Assembly (NCBI RefSeq): GCF_036850765.1
Contig: NC_089496.1
Coordinates: 104,494,767 to 104,558,766 of the forward strand
DNA: 64,000 nucleotides
Source: Saccopteryx bilineata
Lineage: Eukaryota > Chordata > Mammalia > Chiroptera > Emballonuridae
Direction: 5' to 3'
Positions within the stretch are counted from its first letter, which is position 1. Every line of letters starts with the position of its first letter. The translations under genes and the position numbers were made by a program. The notes below the pieces were generated by a model that was not told where the DNA came from, did no database searches, and was given only the letters and a program-made list of their open reading frames with translations. Below are positions 12,280 to 25,499 of this stretch, piece by piece.

Positions 12280-15200
12280 AATAGACTTTTGACACAGTTC
12301 TGATAAGGAGGGCTGGACACTCTGTAGGGGACATGTCCCCTCTCCTGGAAGTACAGAGACCACTGTTGGCTGTGCCTCTGGTGAGGTCGTGTTGAAGGGG
12401 CGGGGCGGGGGCTGAGGTCTCTGGACCCTGAGACATCACGACGTGCAGGAGCCCATTGCTGCCTCCCCCGACCCAGGCGTTTCCTTCTCCAGCCCCCGCG
12501 GCCGCGCGGCTGTGAGCCCCCATAAGCCCTGGCCGGTGGCCCGGGAAGAATGGGGCTGCGTCTGCACAGAGGCTGCTGTTTGCCTTGGCCCCACTTGCCC
12601 ACCACTTCCTGACGCCGCCCCCCTGTGGCTTTTGCTTCGTTAGCTGGGAGCTCCAGGTGAAACCGGTCCCCAGGGCCCGGGATGGCTTCAGAACCACCCC
12701 TACCCCCGTCTCCCTGTTGTCTTCCCCAGCAAGGCAGGCCGGGGCAGCAAGCAGTAAGGGGCGGCAGGCGTCGTCCTCCACGGGGAGAGCAGAAAAGCAC
12801 AGAGGAAAGACCGAGGCACAGAGAGGAGGAGTAATAACCTGGCCCCACGGCAAACGGATGGAAGCTGGGACCCCTGCCCTGAGCACAGCCCTTCCCCGGC
12901 CTTCCAGAAGTTCTGCCTTTGAGCCCGTGCCCACTCGGCTGGCGTTCTGGCCGGTGCAGGTGCGGGAAGGATGGCGGCTGTGCGGGCCAACAGCCCAGTG
13001 CAGGAGAAGGGCCTGTGCCCGCGTGTCCCGTCCCCACCAGGCTCCTCCCTGTGGCACTGCCAGTGTGGGAGTGGACATCTAAGCTCCCCTTGTCCATCAG
13101 CCTCGTGTGGTCAAGGAGGAACCCAAGGTCCACGGAGGAGGACGGGGGCTCTGAGGGTGTACAGGGGTCAGAGGAGGGGCTGGAGGTTAAGTCCAGAGCC
13201 CTGACTCTGTCCGAACATCCCGGAGCAGTGAGCCAGGCAGGGCCCTGCACATGGGCCCCTTGCTCTGGGGGCCACAGGCAGCACACAGCCTGTCCCAGCC
13301 TCGCCTTGGCCAGGCACCAGAGCCCTCTGCTTCCCTTGCATGGAAAACCCACTCAGAGCAACTCTTTGTCATCTGGTTGCTTCGAGGACACCTTCATTTC
13401 TGGCTGATTAACCATGGGGGTGGGGGGGGACGTGTCGAACAAGTGTGGGCCTGGGATTTCTATTCCCGGACTTGAAGCGTGTGGTCTCCACATCTCAGTG
13501 GTTTGTTCAGTCATTTGTTCATCTTACATACACACCTGCACACCTGCTCTGGCCACACTCTGCTCCAGGGGAGCTGTGACAACGGTGGACCCGACCCCCA
13601 GAGGTTGATATAGTTGGCTTGGTGTGGCCTGGGCATTTCAATGACCAAAGCTGCTTGTGTCCATGTGGAAATTTCTTCCCAGGGGGAAAAAAGCTCGTAG
13701 AAATAATGTGTCTCTGAGAGGATGGCTGTGAGCAGGGAGCGGGGAGGCCTGGTCACCAGGACAGGAGCAGCGCCATTGACTGAGGCTTTCCCGGTGCCCG
13801 CAGACCAGGCAGGGCAAAGCCTGGAGTTCTGAGCACCCGCCTGTCGCCCGGGCTCTGCACAGAAGGGGGACGTGTCTGGTGGTCACGGCGCCTTTGCTTC
13901 CTAGTAAACAACTGCAGGTCTCCGTCGGCGTGTTCCCTTGTTGGCAATTCCCGAGCCACCCTCGATCCCTCTGCATGGGCACGCAGACCCCATGTGAGCA
14001 TGAAGGGAGGCTGACAGTCACAGAGCGGTGCACCTGAGGGGCGGCCCGGAGCTCATTAGTGCGGGCCTGCCTTTAGAAATGGCAGGTGAAAGAGCCACCC
14101 GGGCCCTGACTCTTTCCCCAAACCTTTCCAACATGCCAAGCTCTTTGCGGCATCTCCAGCACAGTGTGTGTCTGCCCACACCGCCCCACCCCTCCACTGA
14201 CCCACCCAGTTCTCTGTCCCATTCCCACTATAAGAGACTATCAGAATTCTTTGCTTTTCTGGGCCTTGGAAATAAGGAAGAGGCCGCTGCCTGACCGTGG
14301 AGCCTGTAGAGTGACCATGGAGCCAAGGGTGGCGGCACGCACTGAATGTGCTGTCCAGTTCCGCCCCAGCCCTGCCCAGACTCCCAGGTGTCTCCTGGGG
14401 TTCCCTGCACCTGCTGGGTTCAAGCCGAAACCTGGACCTCCATCAGAGATGCCAGGCCAGTCGGGGCTCCGCTCTGGGCCCCCAGAAGCGCGCTTGCCCC
14501 CACCTCCCTCCTTCGTCCCTCAGATGCACAGACACGACCCTCCTTCCCTCCCTCCCCGCACTCAGCAGCCCAGCCCCAAGCCCCCTACAACTGAGTGGAT
14601 TTTACACGTGACTTGTCCAGGTGCCACCGACCAGTGTAAGACCCAGCCTTAATGTTCTTGTTCCTACAGAGACACAAGACATGTATAAGACATTCGGTAG
14701 CGCTAGAGACCAGAATGAGGGGGACAAGAGGTGCTGGAAGATGGGGCATGCTTTGGGTGTGTTTGTGTAATACACCATATGCCATTTTTTATTCACATAA
14801 ACACATCTTTCTTGAAGTAATAGGAACCCACTCAGCTGTTGCTAACCAAATACCAAATGTTTCTCTTTTCCTCTCTCGCTCCTTCTAAGAGGCGGGCCGG
14901 GCTGGGAAGACCTGCCATTATCCATGATGCTTATCTTGCCCTTCAAACGTCAGAGAGCCCTTTCCTCTGAGCAAACGCCCCATTGTTTTTTCCAGCTTTG
15001 ACAGGAATTTTTTAAGAGAAAGCTGTTTTCAGATCACTTTTCTGTTGATGGTTTTAGACCTGGAGTATGGCAAAGTCAAGGGCTTGTCTCCTCACATCTG
15101 TTTTCCTAAATTGCTTTAGGACCTATCAGGAACCAACTCCCCCCTTTAAAAAAAACCAAACAAAAACCCAAACCCAAACCCCTGGTATTTCGATAACACA

Positions 15201-16079
15201 ATGTTGAATAAAATAAAATGAAACAAAACAAACCACCAGTAGGTAGAGATGGCCTCGAGAATCACTCTGGACGCCTCCTCCCCCAGCCCCTTGCCCCGTC
15301 CCCCCAGCGTACAATAAACATGTGGTTTCATTTCCAAGGGCTCGGTGTTAGTGGTTCCATTTCCTCAGGAAGCTGTGTTTCTTGCTCTTACTTCTGAAAT
15401 GGAACGTGCATTTTCATTGGCCCAAGTTCAAGAAGTGCCTGGGGCAACAAAGAAAACAGTCCCAAGCAGGTTTCAGTCATGGACCACCCCCTCCGCCCAC
15501 CCTGCCGTGACTTCTCCCTGCTCCCCTTCCGCTAGGGGATCAGCGCCACGTCTCCCAGCCGGGCAGGAGGGCACCCTCGCTCACTGGGTTCCCGGCCATC
15601 TGAGTGGAGCCATGCCTGCGTTCTGGCCCTCAGTTGGGAAAATCTGGTTGCCCTCCAAGCGTCCACATACCACAGGCTCCTAATTAAGAAAGTATGTTCC
15701 CATTTCATGTCATTCGAAAGGAATGAAAACAGTGACAACATTTATTTATCTTCGCTATCAATATCATTCCCATTTCGAAGTCCCGCTGGGGCTGTGCATC
15801 TTGAAGGAATTGGCTGTGGGTTGCGAGATTTTCACGTCGGCCATGTGCTGTGAGGACACGCGGCTGCTCTCCAGGAGAGAGGCTCGGAGTGAGGGGCAGA
15901 GAGGCTGGCAGAGCCCTGGCCCTGGCCCTCCTGGGCGTGGAGTCCTCGCATGGTCCAGCCACGGTGGAGCGGCTTTTTCCTCCTTTGGTGCCGATGCGTC
16001 AAGCCTCCTTTCATGTCCTTTTCCCCCCCCGTGTCATCGGAGGAGGGAAAGCCACCATTTCTAGAGCCTTCTAGTAGAG

Positions 16080-16230
16080 CTATGATCTGTTTGAGGGGCA
16101 GCTGGTTATGGAGGACCTACTATGTGCTAAGTCTGGGCCGGGCGCCCACGTGAATTGTTCGTTCTTGGTAGCCGCAGCTCACTCCGGCTGTCCTTGGGAC
16201 AACGGAGGCAGGATGGAGGGACTTGCCTGA
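16080..16230 (-). mobile_element. MIR relic
   Basis: Diverged inverted MIR: ggacctactatgtgctaag, then gggacttgcctgagacca. Confidence 0.45.
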
Positions 16231-16234
16231 GACC

Positions 16235-16595
16235 AGATCCAAGGCAGTCCATTGGGCTGCTGGAGCAGAATCCCACAGACGGCGGGTTAGAAACCACAGA
16301 CGTTCGTTTCTCACAGTTCCGGAGGCTGGGGAGTCCGGCAGGTTCTGTGTCTGGTGAAAGCCTGCATCCTGGTTCATACGTGCCCGTCTTCTTGCTGTGT
16401 CCTCACATGGCGGAGGGCCGAGGGAGCTCTCAGGGGCCTCTGTTATCAGGGTACTGATGCCACTCATGAAGGCTCCACCCTCACGACCACTGAGTCACCG
16501 CTCAAAGGCCCCACCTTCAAACACCATCGCAATGGGGACTTGGTTTCTCTGTGTGTATTTTAGGGGGGCCCACGACCATTCGGTCTATAGCAGGT
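16235..16595. repeat. Old interspersed repeat, family A copy 2 (family not named)
   Basis: Shares with the copy at 4415-4835 a block like ttctcacagttccggaggct, then ttgctgtgtcctcacatgg, and ends near ggcccaccttcaaacacc and cattcggtctatagca. Same orientation as copy 1. Confidence 0.5.
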
Positions 16596-16969
16596 GTCCT
16601 TGACAATGGGCCTGAGGTGGGGGCGCTGTCGGTAGCTTATTATGACAGCGACTAGAAGGCAAGGGAAGGTTCTCAACAGAGCTCCCTCCCACACTTTACC
16701 AAGTGGTGATGAGGATGGGCCCCTGGTCTCGCTGCGCCCTCTGTTGGCTGACAGCTGGCTAAGTGTCATGCCCGACCTAGGCAAGGAGGATTGGCTGTGT
16801 GTTCTCTATTTGTAAGTGTGAGCATGCATACTTGCATGTGTATTCCCAAACAGTTTACATGCACTTTCCAGTAGAGTTCCTTGCTGACCCTCTCAGTTAA
16901 CACTACATTCTGATACCTGTCCCTTTGGGCCTCACCTCCCACCCCCAAGCCACCTGTCATTTTTTGTCC

Positions 16970-17580
16970 ATTGTCTTTAAGCCATTCTCTTTTTAAATAA
17001 TTATTATGCTGAGAACATTTAACAATGAGATCTACCCTCTTAATAAAATTTTAAGTGCACAATACAGTATTGTTAACTGTGGGCACAACGTTATACAGCG
17101 GTCTCTAGAACTTAGTCCCCTTGCACGACTGACACTTCCTACCCATTGAACAGCCACGCCCCATGTCCCCCTCCACTCGGCCCCCAGCAGCTGCCTTGTT
17201 ATTGTTTCTGTGAGTCTGACGATTTCAGATACCTCATATAAGTGGAATCGTGCAGTATTGGTCCTTCTGTGACTGGCTCATTTCTGACTTTTCTTACTCT
17301 TACTTGACATAATGTCCTCAAGGCTTATTTTGTTGTCACATGTGGCAGGATTTCCTTCCTTTTTAAGGCTGAATAACACTCCACAGGATGTATATACCAC
17401 ACTTTAGTCCACTTGTCAGTCAATGGACATTTAGGTTTCCACATCTTGGTATTGTGAATAGCCCGTGAACACGAGAGTCCAAATCTCTCTTTGCAATCCT
17501 GATTTCAATTCTTTTGGGTAAATAACCCAATAGTGGGATTGTTGGATTATATGGTAGTTTATTTTTAATTTTTTTTCAGG
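16970..17580 (-). mobile_element. L1 3' end (ORF2 end and 3' UTR), inverted
   Basis: Reads as the reverse complement of an old mammalian L1 3' end: agtgcacaatacagtattg, cctcatataagtggaatcg, ggctgaataacactccac, ttggtattgtgaatagcc and agtgggattgttggatta. Many differences from young L1 patterns suggest an ancient, inactive copy. Confidence 0.8.
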
Positions 17581-19283
17581 TCCTTTATACACTTTCAGCC
17601 ATTCTTGAGATCTGCCTGCTGTGATCTCAGACTGAGCCTTGAATTCTTGCCCTGTCTCACCTCCTGGCTTCTTCCCTGGGGCTCACTTCTCTGCTGTGGC
17701 GTCTTCTGGCCTTGAACTGCGACCTCTGGTCCCATTTCCCCAGCTTTGACCTGTTTTTGGTCTTGTTCCCCAGCCCTCAGCCGCGCCCCTGCCGGCGCTG
17801 CCTGCAGCGACGATGTCATTCCTGTTCCATGTGCCGCCCCGTAGGCGCCACCCCTGAACCACGAGGGCAGTGCATGCCCCCTCGGCCACGCCAGCAGCCC
17901 GGCCTCGTGCAGTTTGATTCCCTGGCTGCTCTTACCAGCCTGTGTGTGAACGGGCCTCCCTCCTGCCCAGCTGGAAGCAGGCTCCCTGCTCTGGACAGAG
18001 ACTAGCCCTGCGGGTGCCTCGTTTGTTCTCAGGGCCCAGAACACAGCGCCCCATCGGGTCTCAGCTAGTGCCTGTTGACTCGCCAAAGGGGCTGTCTGTG
18101 GGAAGAAGCAGTTCTGTCTGAGGCCGTGGCTGGAGTCCAGTGTGTTGCAGGAAGGTGTGGCCATCCTGTCTTCCTGGGCCAGCCCTTGGCAGGCTTGAGA
18201 GGTGTCAAGCCCTCGAAGAAACACGCGACATGTGGTTTTCTTCAGTGCGGCTCTGCGCCGAAGCAGGGTCCCGACCGCAGGCACTGCACCCTCCCTGCCC
18301 AAAGGCCGGGCTTGAGCCGCAGGTGGCCATGGCCCCCACAGCAGGGGCCGCCTCTGTAAATGTCTCGACTCTCCGCTCCCATCCCATTTTGTCCACCTTT
18401 CCATGGACTATACTTGAATCATTTGTGCTCTAAAGCCACAGATGCCCAGTGGGACAGTGAGTCCACTTCTGTGTCCTCGCCTGTCTGTGCCCAGCCTGCC
18501 TGTTCCGGGTATTTCCCACCACCCTCCTGAGCGCACAGGGGGCTCCAGACCTTTCCTGGGGCTCTTTACCCTTTGATCAAGGGCACAGCTCAGGGTCCTA
18601 GAACTTATAATGGGCTGAGACCTCCTTTTCCAGCCCCCTTCCTTTGGATATGCCTACATTTGCCGTGTCCACCAGCCCTCTATTGCTGCGGCTGGGGCCA
18701 GATTTCCCGTCACAAAGACCACACCCCACTCTTGGTCTCAGCTGATGGCCAGCTGTTGACTCCAAGCCTGTGACTATACCATTGACCTGCCAGTGTGTAT
18801 AAGGCCTGCCCTTCCCACGCGTTTATCCACCCACACCACCAGGTGCTGAATTCAAGAAGTCTTAAAGTTGAAGGAACCTTCTATGATGAAAAAGCAAGAG
18901 GCCTTGAAAGAGAATTTGTTCAATGAATGAAGGACCTAAAAGAATCATGCTAGAATGCTTAGGTGATTGGTGGATACTTTGGGGCCCGGGTACCCCAATG
19001 CCCCTCATCAGTCTCTTTGTTCCTGGAGGGACAGACCAATGAGACTCGTGGTCCAAAGCAGGGTTTTCATGTCCTTGAAGAGCTGGTGTGTGTGTGTGTG
19101 AATGGTGCGTGGACAGTGTGTGTCTGTGTGCACAGCAACCAGGGTTCTCCCAGCCTGAGAGACAGAGATTCAGACAGAAAAGGTGTTTGTGCCTCCTCCT
19201 GTCACATTGATCAATCCCCAAATTCATCTTCCTTCTGTGGCTTTGCGCTCCGTTTCTAAAGGCACCATAGACATTGCACTTCG

Positions 19284-19705
19284 TTTTTTTTTTTTGTTTT
19301 TTTTTGTTTTTGTTTTTTTTGTATTTTTCTGAAGCTGGAAACGGGGAGAGACAGTCAGACAGACTCCTGCATGCGCCCGACCGGGATCCACCCGGCACGC
19401 CCACCAGGGGGCGACGCTCTGCCCACCAGGGGGCGATGCTCTGCCCCTCCGGGGCGTCGCTCTGTTGCGACCAGAGCCACTCTAGCGCCTGGGTCAGTGG
19501 CCAAGGAGCCATCCCCAGCACCCGGGCCATCTTTACTCCAATGGAGCTTCGGCTGCAGGAGGGGAAGAGAGAGACAGAGAGGAAGGAGAGGGGGAGAGGT
19601 GGAGAAGCAGATGGGCGCTTCTCCTGTGTGCCCTGGCCGGGAGTCGAACCCGGGACCTCTGCACGCCAGGCCGATGCTCTACCACTGAGCCAACTGGCCA
19701 GGGCC
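19284..19705 (-). mobile_element. Type A long tRNA-derived SINE with paired CTCF-like motifs
   Basis: Full-length reverse-oriented SINE with target-site duplication tgcacttcg at 19275-19283 and 19706-19714. The tail is a T-rich run at 19284-19323. The tRNA-like head is at the right, with B-box complement gggagtcgaacccgggac and A-box complement gctctaccactgagccaac. Mid-body it carries two copies of ccaccagggggcg at 19401-19413 and 19423-19435, matching the CTCF core. About 420 bp, longer than classical VES. The organisation resembles Rhin-1-like bat SINEs, but the family name is from memory. Confidence 0.88.
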
Positions 19706-19718
19706 TGCACTTCGGTTT

Positions 19719-19880
19719 TGTCGTTGTTGTGGCTGGTGGTGGTAGTGGCGGCAATGGTGGTGATGAGGGTGGTGGTGGTGGCGCTGGTGGTGATGAGGGT
19801 GGTGGTGGTGGCGCTGGTGATGGCAGTGGTGATGATGGTGATGGTGGTGGTGGTGATGGTGATGGTGATGGTGGTGGTGC
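19719..19880 (+). repeat. GGT/GAT-rich trinucleotide array
   Basis: Imperfect GGT/GAT repeats interspersed with GGC; a block containing gatgagggtggtggtggtgg and gcgctggtg is duplicated. It lies immediately right of the SINE at 19284-19705. It gives Gly/Asp- or Val/Met-rich frames that are not genes. Confidence 0.85.
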
Positions 19881-20343
19881 CTCCTCAGAAGACAGGCCCG
19901 TTTATCTTTGTTTGATGCTGAGAAAAGACGGAATAGATGTTTCCTGATCCTCTTCTTTCTCCTTGGGCTTCCATCAGGCAGCCTTCTTGTCTGGGAATCC
20001 TCTGTACAGCTGGGAGCGGCACGGAACTGAGGTGCTGACAGCTTGTGTTGGAATCACATGGTGTTTACTATGCTGTGAGTTTATAAGAGCCTTGTTTCCA
20101 TACTGACAGCAAATGCCATATGGAGAGAAAAAATACTGTCAGATGAACCCTTAAGCAATCACAATACAGTACATGGAATCTCATAATTGCTTTTGGAAAA
20201 AGGTAGGGGGGAGGGCTTGCTTAAATCACAAAAACCGTGTGGTGCTCCCACCATAATTGAATCAAACTGGAGTCTGACATAAGGTAATTTATTTTCCTTC
20301 TGTGACGGTTTGGGGCAGCTCATCTGATGGGGGCGGCTGTTTT

Positions 20344-20426
20344 CCTCACCCTCGGGCACCGGGCAGAGAACGCAGGCCGTGTCTGCCTCACCCTCGGGCA
20401 TCGGGCAGAGAACGAGGCCGTGTCTG
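20344..20426 (+). repeat. Tandem duplication, 42-bp unit
   Basis: Two adjacent copies of a unit starting cctcaccctcgggca and ending gaggccgtgtctg: 20344-20385 and 20386-20426. They differ by one substitution (cacc versus catc) and one to two changes near gaacgcagg/gaacgagg. Confidence 0.85.
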
Positions 20427-20564
20427 CAGGGTGTCATGCTAACAGGTGCAGCCACAGACCCGTCAGCCCCCGGCTCCCTCCTTCCCAGACCCCCTGCTCC
20501 GTCTGACGATAACACTCATCTGACTTGACATTTTATTACTGTCACTGGGGAGCTTGTCTGCTTA

Positions 20565-20690
20565 CCCACACACACGCTCCCTTTCCAACAGAATCCAGGA
20601 CCCCTGAGGGCTGGGACCGCATCCCACCCCCACCGATCCTGGCATGCAGCGATGTGGGTTAAATGTTCGTTGGCGTGGCTGTTTGTGGAC
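20565..20690 (+). mobile_element. L2 3'-end relic
   Basis: Forward L2-like end: cctgagggctgggaccgc, then cctggcatgcagcgatg and ttaaatgttcgttgg. Diverged. Confidence 0.4.
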
Positions 20691-21424
20691 CATCTGTGTG
20701 CATGGAAAGGTGGACTGAATTAAGGCGGTAGTTCAAGGCTAGTTTCAGTCCCCAAACCCCTTGAAGAAGAGGGGGTCCCACTGATCAAAGTATCCACTTG
20801 TGAGAATGAGGGATTTTTGAGTGCCTTCTTACACACAGAATACTTAGAACCAGTGGATTCCGACAGAAACAGCCCCTGCCCTCAGGCAGTTCAGCTGGGG
20901 TGGAAGTGGGCTGTAAAATTCTCCAGCCTGTAGACTAGTCCCTTGCTCCGGGTTGCAAGAGACAAAGACCCAATACCAGCTGCCCTCTGTGGAGACTGTC
21001 AGGTGGGAAACCGTGTGGTGCCGGGCTGGCCGGCAGACTGGCTTCAGGGACGCCTGTGACAGTCACGGCCCCAGGTTTCTCTCTGCACTCTGCTCTCTCT
21101 GTGCTGCCTTCATTCTCCAAAGATGGTTGTGGCAGCTCTGGGATGACCAGTCCTGAGGCCTTGTCATCCCAGAGAGGAGCAAGTGTCTTTTCTGGAAGGC
21201 CTAGCAAACACCCTGGAAGGACTCCGAGACCCATACAGGCTGCATGAACCTACTGTGGCCGTGGGGAAGAGGGCTCTGATTGGCTAGGACTGAGTCACGT
21301 GCATCCCTGAGGCTTGGAAACAGTTGGCTCCCTTAGGACCACAGGCTGGATTTTTACAGACAGGGAGAGGAAGGTCCCCAGAGGAAGGGAGATGGAACAG
21401 ACCAAAAACTTCATGTCCATGATA

Positions 21425-21662
21425 ATAATAGATGGTGTTTCTTAAGCATTTCCTATGTGCCAGGCTCTGGTCTGAGTCCTTTCTCTGCATTGTCTTATTT
21501 AATCCTCAGGGTAGTCCTGGGAGCTGGGTACAATTACTGTTCCTGGTTTACAGATGAGGAAACTGAGGGATAAAAGTGTGCAGTCAGTTGCCCCAGGTCA
21601 CACAGGCAATAAGTAGAGAGGCTGAGATTTGAACCCAGATGGCTTAGCTCCATGACCCACGC
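21425..21662 (-). mobile_element. MIR, nearly full length
   Basis: One of the best preserved MIRs here, inverted: cctatgtgccaggctctgg, tcttatttaatcctcagg, tttacagatgaggaaactga, ggtcacacaggcaataag and atttgaacccagatgg in the expected order. Confidence 0.75.
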
Positions 21663-22084
21663 TCACAGCCCCAAGCTCCCTATGGGTAACAGCGTCACCT
21701 CCCACACTGAGCTCTTTGGGTGTGGAAATGAGTTGGCATGATGGCCGTGTTCCTACCTCCTGGTGTATTCCCCATCTGCAGAGAAACACCCTCTCGGGAA
21801 CAGTCATCTTGGCCCCTCCTCTGCATTTGGCGAGGACAGTCACTCCTGTCCAGATAGCTCTCCGAACCCAAGTCTAACTCCCCTCGCACTCTGGTTTTTC
21901 CATGAAACCAGCTGACGGTTTCTGGTACAGTTACAGAACAGAAGGGCCAATTCGCGGTGCTTGAGAAGGTTCAAGACAATTTGTCACAGTCAGTCCTTTG
22001 AGCACCTTTCTGGCCAGAGAAAGCCTCTTGCAGAGTCATTGAAGGAAGAGCCAAGAAGGGACACCCCCCCCCCACCTTCATCTT

Positions 22085-22205
22085 ACTTCCAACACGTGCC
22101 TCCATATTTCAGAGACTGAGGCCCAGAAAGGGCCAGTGAGTTTCTTGAAGTCACACAGCAACTCATTAGCTAGACCTCTGGGCTCGGAGTCTTGCAATGC
22201 ATTTT
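22085..22205 (-). mobile_element. MIR relic
   Basis: Inverted MIR piece: agagactgaggcccagaaag, then gaagtcacacagcaactcat and ctctgggctcggagtc. Confidence 0.5.
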
Positions 22206-22923
22206 CTCATCAAAACTCTCTTGGGTACCGAATGGCTGAGGGCTCTTTCTGTCTCTGTGCCTCTAGCGCCTCAGCTAGATAATACGGGGTTTTCATAATT
22301 TGAAGCATCCTAAGACTGGGCTTTGCTCCAATTGGGCAAAAAATGAAAAAATTTTACTGTATTCACTAGGATGCTTTGAATTACAAGTAATTAATTTTTT
22401 TTAAACCTTCCCCAAGCAAATCTCATTAATACATTTTTCAGATATGGCTGGGCTGCAGGCGTGGTTTGATCTAGAGATTCATGACCTCTCCAGGGCCCCA
22501 AGTCTCCGAATAGTTTTCCCAGTTCTGGCTCCCTCTGGTTCAGCCTCCTCCTCACAGAGGCTTCCTTCCAGTGTCAGGAAGACTGCAGCCCACCCTGGCC
22601 TCCTCCTCCCGAAACCAGCGTCCGGGGGAGGAGAAACCGCCTCTGCTCAATGGGCCAGCCCGTCTGTGGTTCACTCTGATCTTGCTCGCTTGGGTTACAT
22701 GCCTGCCACCCTTATCACTTGAGTCAGGGAATATGGCGTGCTGATTGGCCTGCCCGGGGGACAGCCATTGTCCCCAGCACTGCTGGCATCTCCGCTTAGA
22801 AAGCAGGGCATCGGGAAGGGGAGTGGGCTGGGGAGGGGAGGCTGGGTCATAACTGGCACCCTCCTCTGCACTGACCTTGTCCCTCTGAGTCTGCAGAGCC
22901 CAGAGATAGATGGGCACTCCTGA

Positions 22924-23413
<490 letters not shown>

Positions 23414-23816
23414 GTTTAGGGGACAGCCCTGTGGGGCCTAAGTTTCTGTGTCTTCTTCAGGGTCTCAGTGTGAATCTCTAGACCCACAAGCCAAACTATC
23501 CATTGAATGTCTCCACCAGAAGTCACATGGCCCCTCATAGACATGTCCCTAACAAACGCAGAGCTCCCCCCCAGGCTCCCGAGCTACCAGCCCCGACCTG
23601 TTCCCTGTTCCAGTCGCCAGCACTGCATAGTCACCCCAGCCCGAATCCTTTGCATTGTCCCTGACCTGTCTTTCTTCCTCGTCCCTTCCCCACCCAGTCA
23701 TGGACCACATGCTGGGCTCCTTGCCCTCTCCCAGACCATTCCCTCCCCGAGCCTCTGTCTCAGCTCAGATCCTTTAGTGCAGGTCCTCGGCGTGTCTTGT
23801 GTAAGTGATTACGACA

Positions 23817-23935
23817 TCCTCAGCCTTGGCTCAGTGGTAGAAACATCTGGGGAGCCTTTAAGAAACACCGGTGCTCGAACTGAAGCCCACGCTCATTAAT
23901 TTGTATCTCCGGGGGTGGGGCCTAGTGCTTTCATA
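23817..23935 (-). mobile_element. MER5-like (hAT-Charlie) relic
   Basis: Recognised from cagccttggctcagtggta, catctggggagcctttaaga and tctccgggggtggggcctag, the order seen in MER5-type DNA transposon relics. Strand is tentative. Confidence 0.5.
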
Positions 23936-24480
23936 ACTTTTTATGATGGAAAATGTCAGACCATGAAAGGTAAAAGTCGACCGAATGGTTTAATGAACCC
24001 CCATGCGTCCATCTTCCCACCTCTGCACTCAGGAACTCAAGGTCGGTCTTTGTGCGCCCACCTCCCGCCTCTGTAGCGTTTTGTAGCTGCTCTCACCTCT
24101 ATTATTTCAGCTGTGAACATTTCATATGTATCTTCCAATGATAAGGGCTCTTTGACAACAACAAAATAACCACAATACCATGACCATAGCTACAATGTAA
24201 TTCTTTCCTGTCATCTGTTATTAGTCAGCGTTTCCTTTTCTGGTGTTCTCATGCTTTTTATAAAGGTACATTTTAACAGTTTATAACCACCTCCCCCTGT
24301 TCACATAGAAGAGTGTCCCAGAGTCTGAATATTGGCTTGCTTGCATGTGTCAGTTTGTAGGTTCCTCTGTATTTCTTATAAGTTGGCTATTGACTCCAGA
24401 AACTTAGGCTCATTTCCATTTGAGGGTGCGAGGGGACTGACTTCACGAGTGGTTTTGTGTTCTTCTCTCAGGGGACCATG
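23936..24480. mobile_element. Degenerate L1-like 3'-region sequence
   Basis: Blocks tttatgatggaaaatgtcag, aatgaacccccatgcgtcc and taggttcctctgtatttc recall ancient L1M-type untranslated sequence. Heavily decayed; family and orientation uncertain. Confidence 0.35.
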
Positions 24481-24709
24481 ATATCTGATCGTCTTTCTTT
24501 TTGAGATGGTGGCACCCATTGGCATTTAATACTGAAATCTGTTGATTAATTAGGGATTGCAACATGGCGACATTCCGAGTCTGTTTGTCATTCCTTCTTC
24601 ATTTGCTGACTGGGAAACACGATTACTACTTGGTTACCCAGTGGTAGAGTTCATACAGGAAATGCTTGGTTCTTTCCCTGTATTTATGTTTTCAAAGTAC
24701 CAATTGTTT

Positions 24710-24889
24710 AGTCTGACCTGTGGTGGCGCAATGGGATAGGGTGTCGACCTAGAACGCTGAGGTTTGCCGGTTTGAAACCTGGGCTTGTCTGGTAAACGCA
24801 CATATGGGAGTTGATGCTTCCTGCTCTTTCCCCCTTCTCTCTCTCTCTCTCCTCTCTAAAAATAGAATAAATAAAATCTTAAAAAAAAA
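24710..24889 (+). mobile_element. VES-like tRNA-derived SINE with poly-A tail
   Basis: Forward SINE with head ctgacctgtggtggcgcaat and a damaged B-box (ccggtttgaaacctggg), body gcacatatgggagttgatgc, a CT-rich stretch and a clean A12 tail. Perfect 16-bp target-site duplication aaagtaccaattgttt at 24694-24709 and 24890-24905. The intact tail and perfect duplication suggest a fairly young insertion. Confidence 0.9.
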
Positions 24890-25499
24890 AAAGTACCAAT
24901 TGTTTCACTAGTAGCCAGTTCGAGTTTTGAATGTGTGGATTTAAACATGGTGCACTTCGATGCTCAGTAGCATGATTTTTACTGGTGACCCATGGTCCCA
25001 TCATTGGCCAGTAGGAACCCGTAGGTTGGTTCCTGAGCCCGTGAGAGGACCCCCGTACTCCCCAGCAGCCCCTGGCTATCTGGCATGTGATGTCCCAGGC
25101 TCATCTACCGTGTTTCCTGCCCTACATCTAGAGCTCGTCATTTCTCTAAGGAGCCCTGGCTCCTCCTACTGGGAAATGGAGACTGGTTTGGCACAGGGGC
25201 ACTCGTTACCACTGGACCGGCCATTCTTTGTAACAGACATTGGCATTTTTCAAATTTTCAACGGTGCTGTGTATCCAGGGTTGGGAAACATTGACACCCA
25301 GGGTAGAGGCCGAGTTCTAAGGCTGACTTACCAGACCTCCTACCAACAGGCCCTCCCTGCCCGTTCATCCTAGACCTTCCCCTGCGTCTTGCATGGGCCC
25401 CACATTCTGGCCCTGCCACCTGCTTGTGGTGGCTCTGGCTTCCCAGGATGGTTGACGCCTGTTGGTCCTGGCTGGAGTAGGGGGAGCAGGGCAGAGGGA

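Noticed and set aside
11984..13352. Two overlapping minus-strand open frames of about 360 codons
   Set aside because: The region is GC-rich, with few stops in several frames. One frame runs through a VES-like SINE and its CT repeat (giving Arg-Glu repeats). No recognisable domain, and the two frames overlap each other out of phase.
15155..15185. Telomere-like run (cccaaacccaaacccc)
   Set aside because: Only two to three imperfect units within an A- and C-rich stretch; no interstitial telomeric array.
19605..19705. tRNA-like sequence with intact A- and B-box patterns
   Set aside because: It is the head of a minus-strand SINE with body, tail and target-site duplication; the same head occurs at 37497 and 38600. 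Not a functional tRNA gene.
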